Source: Oscillospiraceae bacterium
GTDB taxonomy: Bacteria; Bacillota; Clostridia; Oscillospirales; Oscillospiraceae
Direction of reading: 5' to 3'
Assembly: GCA_015067635.1 (NCBI GenBank)
Contig: SVMA01000005.1
Location: 45,850 to 109,849 of the forward strand
DNA length: 64,000 nucleotides
A program made the position numbers and the translations under genes. The notes below the pieces were generated by a model, which saw nothing but the letters and a program-made list of their open reading frames with translations, was not told where the DNA came from and did no database searches. Of this stretch, positions 57,251-64,000 are shown piece after piece. How positions within the stretch are numbered: position 1 is the first letter of the stretch; each line of letters begins with the position of its first letter.

Positions 57251-59941
57251 TCAATCGTGGGGTTTTCCGAATTTCCTTTGCAACAGCTTGATGATCTCCA
57301 CCAGAGGAATGATCAAGAATGCCAGACCGAGAGAAATCAGATATTCGGTCATATTCAAATGGGTAAAGCCAAAGAGATTGGAGAGGAAATCAATTTCCAC
57401 CACTGCGGTAGTCAGCAGGAAGGAGCCAATCATGGCACCGTACAGTGCGATGTTGTGGTGTCCCTTGAACACCATGCCGACAGCGGACTGGCGCTGGGAG
57501 CGCATATTAAAGGAGTGGAAGATTTCGCACATTGCCATGGTAAAGAAGGCCATGGTCATGCCGTCTGCACTGTTGGGAATGTTGGCAAACAGCAGCTTTC
57601 CAGTTTCCAGATATTCGCCGATATAGAAGGCCGCTACTGTTAGCAGGGTAACCAAAAATCCCTGGTATGCCACGTCCACACCCAAACCGCCGGCGAAAAT
57701 GCCGTCATTTTTACCCCGGGGTCTGCGGCTCATAATATTCCGTTCCGGTTTCTCCAGACCCAAAGCCAAAGCGGGGATGGAGTCGGTGACAAGATTGATA
57801 AACAGCAAATGTGGGGCTTCCAGAATGGTAAAGCCCATAATGGTCGCATAGAAGATGGATAGCACTTCAGAAAGATTGGAGCCCAGCAGGAACTGAATGG
57901 CTTTGCGGATGTTGTCGTAGATTCGACGACCTTCACCCACGGCAGAAACGATGGTAGCAAAGTTGTCGTCCGCCAAAACCATGTCGGCCACATTCTTGGT
58001 AACGTCCGTGCCGGTAATGCCCATGCCCACGCCGATGTCAGCGGATTTGATAGAGGGCGCATCGTTGACGCCGTCGCCGGTCATTGCGGTGACATAGCCC
58101 TTGGCACGCCAGCAGTTGACGATTCTTGTTTTGTGCTCCGGCTGCACCCGGGCATAGACGGAAATGTTTTCGACGATCGCGGAGAATTCCTCATCGGTGT
58201 ACTTATCAATGTCACTGCCCATCATCGCCTGGGAATCATCGGTCAGGATACCCAACTCCCGGGCAATGGCCTTGGCGGTATTGATGTGATCGCCGGTAAT
58301 CATGATGGGCTTGATACCGGCACTGCGGCACTCAATAATCGCGTCCTTGACCTCGGGACGAACCGGATCGATCATACCGGTAAGACCGATGAAGATCATG
58401 TTGTTTTCCAGAGCCTCAGCTTCGTATTGGGCAGGTGCGGTATCATATTCCTTATAGGCAACGGCGAATACACGAAGGGCCTTGTTGCCCATACGGGTAT
58501 TCTCTGCAGCGGCTTTTGCCAACAGCTCCTCGGTCAGAGGAACAACCTTGCCGTCCACATAAGCGTGGGTGCACTTTTTCAGAATCTCATCCGGCGCACC
58601 CTTGGTGTACTGAACAAATTTGCCATCCACCTGATGCACGGTGGACATCATTTTCCGTCCGGAATCAAAGGGAACCTCGCCCACACGGGGATTGGCGGCA
58701 ACCAAAGCATTTTTGGAAAGCCCCAGAGTGGCGGCATAGTTGATCAGCGCCACCTCGTCCGGCTCACCGGTGCCCTTGCCGTTTTCGTCCACATCTGCAT
58801 TGGTACACAGAGCCATGGCGGTGGCAAGCTTTAATTCATCGGGCGCGTAGTGATCCACAACGGTCATTACGTTTTGGGTCAGCGTGCCGGTTTTATCAGA
58901 GCAGATGATTTGCGTACAGCCCAGGGTTTCCACCGCTGTCATCCGACGGATGATGGCATTCTTTTTGGACATGTTGGTCACACCGATGGACAGCACGATG
59001 GTCATAACGGCAACCAAACCTTCGGGAATGGCGGCAACCGCCAGGGCGATGGCGGTGATAAAGGAGTGCATGGCCACGTCAAAGAACTGTACACCCGCAC
59101 CACCAAGGAAATACTGCGTTACAATATTATATCCGAAAATAACCAGGCACACACCGATGACCAGCTTGGTCAGCACCCGGGAAAGCTCCTCCAGCTTGAT
59201 TTCCAGAGGAGTCTTGCCCTCCTCAGCCTGAGAGATCGCATCGGCGATCTTGCCCATCTCGGTATCCATACCGGTGGCAACCACAACTGCCTTACCACGA
59301 CCGTAAACCAAAGTCGAGCCCATGTAGGCCATATTCTTCCGGTCACCCAGAGAAACCTCCATGCCCTTGTTTTCTCCAAGGGTAAGAGCCTGGATCAGCT
59401 TGTTGACGGGAACGGATTCACCGGTCAGGGCGGCTTCTTCGATTTTCATGCTTGCGCACTCAAAAATGCGGCAGTCCGCAGGAATGGCATCGCCGGCATC
59501 CAGCAGAATCACATCGCCTACCACCAGATCCTCACTCCGGACCTGGACGATTTTGCCGTCACGCAGGGTTTTGGTGGTTGCCGCAGACATTTTCTGCAAA
59601 GCCTCCACCGCTTTTTCCGCCTTGCTTTCCTGCAGCACACCCAAAATGGCGTTGATGAGCACGACTACCAAAATAATAATGGAGTCCGTGGGTGGGACGA
59701 AGCCCTGAGCTTCAACCATTTCGGTAACTGCAGAGATCACAGCGGCTACCAGCAGGATAATGATCATCGGGTCCTTCATTTGATTGAAGAAACGCTTGAG
59801 CATGGAATCCTTTTTTGCTTCCTTGAGTTTGTTTTTGCCATTGCGTTCCAGTCTGGCGGCGGCTTCCTGAGAAGTCAGACCGGCCTCGCTGGATTGCACC
59901 TCTTGAAATACCGCATCCACGGTTTCGAGATAATGCTTCAT
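57251..59941 (-). CDS. Calcium-type P-type ATPase (PIIA)
   Basis: 896 residues, ten membrane helices. Cation pump, probably exporting Ca2+. TM4 motif AAIPEGL, phosphorylated Asp349 in SDKTGTLT, LTGESVP actuator loop, KGAPDEIL nucleotide domain, TGDGVNDAP hinge and TM6 NLVTDSIPALALG, in which NLVTD matches SERCA-type pumps. Start ATG 59941 (MKHYLETVDAVFQEV) fits the family N-terminus, with AAAGGG 7-8 bases upstream. An in-frame GTG at 60004 with a better site (AGGAGGG) would add 21 residues. Monocistronic. Confidence 0.92.
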   Translation of the reverse strand: MKHYLETVDAVFQEVQSSEAGLTSQEAAARLERNGKNKLKEAKKDSMLKRFFNQMKDPMIIILLVAAVISAVTEMVEAQGFVPPTDSIIILVVVLINAILGVLQESKAEKAVEALQKMSAATTKTLRDGKIVQVRSEDLVVGDVILLDAGDAIPADCRIFECASMKIEEAALTGESVPVNKLIQALTLGENKGMEVSLGDRKNMAYMGSTLVYGRGKAVVVATGMDTEMGKIADAISQAEEGKTPLEIKLEELSRVLTKLVIGVCLVIFGYNIVTQYFLGGAGVQFFDVAMHSFITAIALAVAAIPEGLVAVMTIVLSIGVTNMSKKNAIIRRMTAVETLGCTQIICSDKTGTLTQNVMTVVDHYAPDELKLATAMALCTNADVDENGKGTGEPDEVALINYAATLGLSKNALVAANPRVGEVPFDSGRKMMSTVHQVDGKFVQYTKGAPDEILKKCTHAYVDGKVVPLTEELLAKAAAENTRMGNKALRVFAVAYKEYDTAPAQYEAEALENNMIFIGLTGMIDPVRPEVKDAIIECRSAGIKPIMITGDHINTAKAIARELGILTDDSQAMMGSDIDKYTDEEFSAIVENISVYARVQPEHKTRIVNCWRAKGYVTAMTGDGVNDAPSIKSADIGVGMGITGTDVTKNVADMVLADDNFATIVSAVGEGRRIYDNIRKAIQFLLGSNLSEVLSIFYATIMGFTILEAPHLLFINLVTDSIPALALGLEKPERNIMSRRPRGKNDGIFAGGLGVDVAYQGFLVTLLTVAAFYIGEYLETGKLLFANIPNSADGMTMAFFTMAMCEIFHSFNMRSQRQSAVGMVFKGHHNIALYGAMIGSFLLTTAVVEIDFLSNLFGFTHLNMTEYLISLGLAFLIIPLVEIIKLLQRKFGKPHD

Positions 59942-60032
59942 AATACATCCCTTTCTTTTCATAACAGGAAAAGGAATGACTTTTACCCGTGGTAAAAGCC
60001 GCACCTGAGAAAACCCTCCTGTTTGATACCCA

Positions 60033-60061
60033 ATTATATAGGAAATTTCCTGAAATGTAAA
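60033..60061 (-). promoter_or_regulatory. Promoter of the P-type ATPase gene
   Basis: On the minus strand TTTACA (60061-60056), 17 bases, TATAAT (60038-60033). Confidence 0.75.
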
Positions 60062-60294
60062 TACTTGCCGACAATTAAAAAGTAAATGAAATATGATAAA
60101 TGTAGTATATCCCGTGACAGGGGCAATGATTCTGCCAAAGAGAATTTAGCAAAAGAACTAACAGTCCACCGCGGGAGGACAAAAATACATGGGATATTTG
60201 TGAAAACTGACGAATCCGTTAATTTGCCCTGTTTTCGCCCTGGGGAAGCTAAGCGATTTTAACAAGAAAATAAGAAATTTTACCAAAATGTACC

Positions 60295-60323
60295 TTGACA
60301 AAAAAAGGCAGACGCGGTATCAT
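60295..60323 (+). promoter_or_regulatory. Promoter of the large surface protein
   Basis: TTGACA (60295-60300), 17 bases, TATCAT (60318-60323), 50 bases before the start codon. Confidence 0.8.
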
Positions 60324-60373
60324 GGTAAGCAAGAGAGTCGTTCTCTTAAATCTATAATAAACGGAGGAAAAAT

Positions 60374-63300
60374 ATGAGCAAGCAAATTAAGCGCATTCTG
60401 GCTCTTGCACTGTGTGCGGTAATGGTTTTCGGCATTCTGCCGGCATTCCCGGGAACAGTAGCAGCAGCCGAAACCGTTCAGGATGCAGTTGCTAAGAGCG
60501 GCAACCTTCTGGCGGACTACAACCCTTCTTTTGAAGGAGAAACTACCGGAGCAGGCGTTCCCGAGCATTGGACAATCCTGTACAACACCAACAGCAATGC
60601 AGTGTTTACAACGACAACTGCAACAGCTACCGACGGTGATACCGCATTGGAGATCCAAATCTCCGCGACCGACGAAGAAGGCAATCCCCTGTCTCAGGTC
60701 ATCGGTATCGCAGCTCCTTATATTGACATTTCCCACTTGGATAAGGTCCTCGTTTCCATGGACATTAAGAGTGCATTCAATGTCGGTATGAACGTTACCT
60801 TCCACACCCTGGGTGAGGATGGAAAGTATTCCGCAGCAATCAAGGATGCGGAAGGCAAAACAGTTGGCGGTTATCTCGCTGCCACCTGCACAGGCGACTG
60901 GATTACACACACCAAGATCATTGACGTTCCCGAGGGAGCACAGTACATTCAGGTTATGCCCTACGGCTCCAACGGTGCCAAATACCTCGGCAGCGTTTAC
61001 TACGACAACATCGTGATTTGCGATGGCATTGTCGAGCCCACAAGCCTGTTTGAGAACTTTGACGATGTTACAAGCTTTGCCGATCTGAAGGCAAAAGGCT
61101 GGCTGGCTCAGGGCGTTGGCGAAAGCAATGCAACCATTGCTGACGGCACCCTGCGGTTTGAGAACGTCGCAGCGACGACAGATCCTTACGGTGCATGGAG
61201 CCCCTATCTTGATGTAAGAGGCATGGAATCTCTGTCCGTTTACTTTGATGCAGTAGGCACACAAGGCGGCGGCGCACAGGTGGCGTTCTATGACATCGAT
61301 AAGAAGCAGGTCACCGGCGGCGGCTATAAGGGCAACGGCGGTCCCGCTGCTTGGAAGGCCTTTGGCTACGATTTTGAAGTTCCGGAAGGCGCTGTATACG
61401 CAAGAGTTCTGATGGCTATGGGCGCCGCAAATGGCCCCGCCCAGTTTGACAACCTGATCATTAAGGAAACCAAGACCTCTGTGGAGACTCTGTTGGATCC
61501 CATGGAATACGGCAGCAACGCAGAGCTGTTGGCAGGTGGTTGGACGCAGAATGGCGGAATCGGCACCATGAGCATGGTAACCGAGCCCACCAGAAACACC
61601 TCCGCGCTGAAGATCGTGGTTCCCGAGGGTGCCAGCGGTACAACTCAAATCTACAGCCCCTGGGTTGAAGTGACCGGTGGCTCTAAAATCGTTGCCGGTA
61701 TGGATGTGCTGTCCACCGCAAATACCGGTATATTCATCCAGTATAAGTATGCAAATGGCAGCACGACCAACGGCGCCCGTACCGGTGTTACACCCAAGGC
61801 AGCTCAGGGCTGGTGTACCATGAGCAACCAGTATGATGTTCCGGAGACTGCGCTGTATGCCAGAATCTGGGTTCACATCGGTAGTAGCGCACCCGGCACA
61901 CGCTATCTGGAAAACTTCTTTATCGCCGAAGCAAATCCCAGCTATGACCAGTTCAGCTGTGATTTTGAAAGCTACACCGGTGACGCTTCCATGCGTCATG
62001 CAGGCTGGAGTCACATTGTTCCCGTTACAGATCCTTACGGCCTGATCGGCATCTACGAGGAAGAAAGCGGCAATAAGGCTCTGCAGATGTCCATGAATAG
62101 CTCCACGGACGTCAACAAGGGCAGAAACAATGAATACTTTACTCCCTATGTAGCATTGGGCGAGATCGAGAACCTGTCCGTTTCTATGGACATCAATACC
62201 GATACCGCCATTGGTTGCATCCTGTACTTCTATGATGCAGACAAAGCAGATGTTTCCGATTCCGGCTACACAGCTCTTATCAGCAAAACAGACGGTGCAT
62301 GGCAGACCGTAACCAAGGAATGGGAAGTTCCCGAGGGCGCTGCCTACGCAAAGCTGAAGCTGGTTAAGGGCACGTCCTCTGTAATTGCAGATACCGGTAT
62401 CGGCACTACCTATGTTGACAATCTGAAGATTACCTGTAAGCATACCTTCGATCAGCAGATCACTGAGGAGCAGTATTTTGCAGCAGCAGCAGATTGCGTA
62501 AACGGCACAAAGTATTATTACTCCTGCGGCATCTGCGGTGTAGCAGGTGAGGAGACCTTCACAGTCGGCGATCCCGCTGGTCACAACTATGTTGGCGAAG
62601 TTACCACTGAGCCCACATTTGAGACTGCCGGTGTCAAGACCTTTACCTGTACCGGCTGTGGCGACAGCTACGAGGAAGAGATTCCCATGCTGGTTGCTGA
62701 GGCAATGATCGGTGAGACTAATTATGCTACCCTGGCAGAAGCTGTTGCGGCTGCTCAGGCAGGCGATACTATCACGCTGAATGCCGATATCGATAAGATC
62801 GACTGGGTCGGCATTGACGTATTCCCCGCAAATCTGACTCTGGACGGCAATGGCCATACCATCAACGGCATGACCATTACCAGCGGAGCAACCAAGGCAA
62901 CTGCCCTGGAGGATTGCACCGTTGCTTCCGGTCTGACAATTACCGGCGTTACCTTTACAAACAATCTCGATATTGAGAACTGCTGCATCAGCGACGTGAC
63001 CATTTCTGACTGTGACTTTGTCGATGGCGCTGTGCTGTACATCGAGCCCAACACTTCCGGAAGCTATGCAAACAAGGCCAAGTATGCAGCCAATGTGACC
63101 ATCACCGGCTGTACCTTCGGCGGCGAGGATGGAGATGCTGTAACTCTGGAAACCTCTATCAAGGTTCGTGACTTCAACGGCGTTACCATCACCAACAATA
63201 CCATTACCAAGTCCGAGTGGAACGGTATTCAGCTGAACATTCAGAGCGGTTGTGACTATGCGCCTCGTGGCAATGTGGTCATCACCGGCAACAACATTTC

Positions 63301-64000
63301 CGGTGTTGCAGAAAGAGCAATCCAGCTGAACGCATTTGAAAATGCAAACGTTTTGATTCAGAATAACATTCTGATTCCCGCTGAGGGCGCGGCTGCGATC
63401 CATTCTTATTCCTCCAAGAACACCACGATTACCTGCCTCGACAACGGTGGTTGTTCCATCATGATTGAAGGCTTTGACGCTCAGATCGACGAGACCTACT
63501 ACTCCAATCTTGCAGGTGCTCTGGCAGCAGCAGAGTCCGGTGACACCGTAGTGGTTCTGCAGGATGCTACCATTGATGGCGCTGCCATTCTGGCTGACGG
63601 CGTAACTTGCGTGGTTTCCGAGGGTAAGACCCTTACAGCTACAAGCATCCAGGCTAACGGCGGTAAGCTGACCATCGAGGCCGGCGCAACAGTTGCTCTG
63701 GACGCTGCTGAGGGCTGGACTGATGTTATGGTAGACTGCGAGGACACTGCAAAGGTTACCATTGGTACCGAATCCTGGATTATGACCAATGGCGCTTGGG
63801 TACACACTGCCCACACAGAAGCTCCTGCTGTCATCGAGAACGAGAAGGAAGCTACCTGCACAGAAGACGGCTATTATGATTCCGTAATCTACTGTGCTGG
63901 CTGTGGCGAAGAGCTCAGCCGCGAAACCATCATCATCGAGGCTGCCGGTGAGCATAACTTCGTTGACGGCACTTGTACCGAATGTGGTGCTACCGAAGGC
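60374..64000 (+). CDS. Large secreted multidomain protein (3' end outside window)
   Basis: At least 1209 codons, open to the right edge. Signal peptide at residues 1-35 (MSKQIKRILALALCAVMVFG, ending VAAAE). Four tandem beta-sandwich repeats of about 150 residues follow (60490-61010, 61025-61470, 61480-61935, 61945-62440). The first begins NLLADYNPSFEGE, like carbohydrate-binding modules of the CBM4/9 type, and repeats end near VPEGAxYA...DN..I. Next come Cys-pair modules (CGICG, CTGCG; about 62440-62690), a right-handed beta-helix region rich in ITGCTF/VTITNNTI turns (about 62700-63480), and more Cys-pair modules (CAGCG, CTECG). GGAGG lies before the ATG. Codon use is strongly biased, suggesting high expression. 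Probable glycan-binding surface protein; no catalytic domain seen. Confidence 0.85.
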   Translation, partial: MSKQIKRILALALCAVMVFGILPAFPGTVAAAETVQDAVAKSGNLLADYNPSFEGETTGAGVPEHWTILYNTNSNAVFTTTTATATDGDTALEIQISATDEEGNPLSQVIGIAAPYIDISHLDKVLVSMDIKSAFNVGMNVTFHTLGEDGKYSAAIKDAEGKTVGGYLAATCTGDWITHTKIIDVPEGAQYIQVMPYGSNGAKYLGSVYYDNIVICDGIVEPTSLFENFDDVTSFADLKAKGWLAQGVGESNATIADGTLRFENVAATTDPYGAWSPYLDVRGMESLSVYFDAVGTQGGGAQVAFYDIDKKQVTGGGYKGNGGPAAWKAFGYDFEVPEGAVYARVLMAMGAANGPAQFDNLIIKETKTSVETLLDPMEYGSNAELLAGGWTQNGGIGTMSMVTEPTRNTSALKIVVPEGASGTTQIYSPWVEVTGGSKIVAGMDVLSTANTGIFIQYKYANGSTTNGARTGVTPKAAQGWCTMSNQYDVPETALYARIWVHIGSSAPGTRYLENFFIAEANPSYDQFSCDFESYTGDASMRHAGWSHIVPVTDPYGLIGIYEEESGNKALQMSMNSSTDVNKGRNNEYFTPYVALGEIENLSVSMDINTDTAIGCILYFYDADKADVSDSGYTALISKTDGAWQTVTKEWEVPEGAAYAKLKLVKGTSSVIADTGIGTTYVDNLKITCKHTFDQQITEEQYFAAAADCVNGTKYYYSCGICGVAGEETFTVGDPAGHNYVGEVTTEPTFETAGVKTFTCTGCGDSYEEEIPMLVAEAMIGETNYATLAEAVAAAQAGDTITLNADIDKIDWVGIDVFPANLTLDGNGHTINGMTITSGATKATALEDCTVASGLTITGVTFTNNLDIENCCISDVTISDCDFVDGAVLYIEPNTSGSYANKAKYAANVTITGCTFGGEDGDAVTLETSIKVRDFNGVTITNNTITKSEWNGIQLNIQSGCDYAPRGNVVITGNNISGVAERAIQLNAFENANVLIQNNILIPAEGAAAIHSYSSKNTTITCLDNGGCSIMIEGFDAQIDETYYSNLAGALAAAESGDTVVVLQDATIDGAAILADGVTCVVSEGKTLTATSIQANGGKLTIEAGATVALDAAEGWTDVMVDCEDTAKVTIGTESWIMTNGAWVHTAHTEAPAVIENEKEATCTEDGYYDSVIYCAGCGEELSRETIIIEAAGEHNFVDGTCTECGATEG

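Larger units (their letters stand above)
59942..60373. other. Divergent region between the P-type ATPase and the large surface protein
   Basis: 432 bases without a gene I can support. It contains the ATPase promoter (60033-60061), an 8-base hairpin in the ATPase leader (59980-59987 with 59991-59998), the surface-protein promoter (60295-60323), and about 230 bases between the two promoters with no recognisable element. Confidence 0.7.

Noticed and set aside
60120..60290. A stretch with AATTTGCCCTG and GGGGAAGCTAAGCG considered as a riboswitch
   Set aside because: The likely promoter (60295-60323) lies downstream of it, and I could not fit it to a known aptamer consensus.
60320..63955. A minus-strand open frame of 1211 codons opposite the large surface protein
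   Set aside because: Its codons are exactly in register with the sense codons, so it stays open because the highly biased sense gene avoids TTA, CTA and TCA. The sense strand has promoter, ribosome site, signal peptide and domain repeats; the antisense product is low-complexity Cys/Gly/Ile-rich with no ribosome site.

Overview
The window reads as a chromosome segment of a Gram-positive, probably sporulating member of the Clostridia. My best guess is an Oscillospirales-type gut anaerobe, with moderate confidence. The grounds are the gdpP-rplI-dnaB-tilS-hpt-ftsH cluster, RNase J, YitT and ComF proteins, a SpoIIQ-like M23 protein, a RACo-like corrinoid activator, many TTG starts behind strong AGGAGG sites, lipoprotein signals, and simple hairpin/T-run terminators. 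There are no phage genes, insertion sequences, CRISPR arrays or rRNA genes. Four tRNA genes are present (Gly-GCC, Lys-TTT, Gln-TTG, Asp-GTC).

Layout: 1-0.9 kb, an incomplete membrane-anchored protein with Cys-pair repeats. 1.0-7.3 kb, an operon with a second-type IIA topoisomerase pair, a YitT membrane protein and a lipoprotein with a degenerate transglutaminase fold, followed by tRNA-Gly. 7.5-10.4 kb (minus), RNase J and an LDH/MDH-family dehydrogenase. 10.6-18.2 kb (plus), gdpP to ftsH. 18.2-19.6 kb, two divergent lipoproteins. 19.7-22.2 kb, a RACo-like protein plus a DUF3786 protein. 22.3-26.2 kb (minus), recD2-comF-mreB. 26.4-33.6 kb, a complete F-type ATP synthase operon whose c subunit carries a sodium-type, two-carboxylate signature. 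33.6-43.3 kb (minus), an O-antigen-ligase-like protein, tRNA-Lys and tRNA-Gln, a RodA-type protein, an M18 peptidase, coaE, tsaC, a lipase-like hydrolase, tpiA, pgk and trmL. 43.6-46.1 kb, an anchored protein of unknown role and aspS. 46.1-47.7 kb (minus), an acyltransferase-like protein and the SpoIIQ-like protein. 47.9-51.8 kb, a potABCD polyamine transporter. 52-57.2 kb, tRNA-Asp, a DUF212 protein, a sugar ABC transporter and a NahK-like sugar kinase. 57.3-59.9 kb (minus), a calcium-type P-ATPase. 60.4 kb to the end, a large secreted multidomain protein, incomplete.

Most genes are housekeeping functions: energy (ATP synthase, glycolysis), replication, RNA decay, c-di-AMP turnover, cell shape and envelope, and solute uptake. 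The more unusual points are the catalytically degenerate transglutaminase lipoprotein, the malate-dehydrogenase-like Arg in a lactate-dehydrogenase-like protein, the two-carboxylate c subunit, a PotD that appears anchored by a C-terminal helix, the RACo/DUF3786 pair without corrinoid genes nearby, and the related Cys-pair modules in both edge proteins. I did not find a clearly new multi-gene defence or mobile system. All assignments come from reading the sequence; no database search was run.
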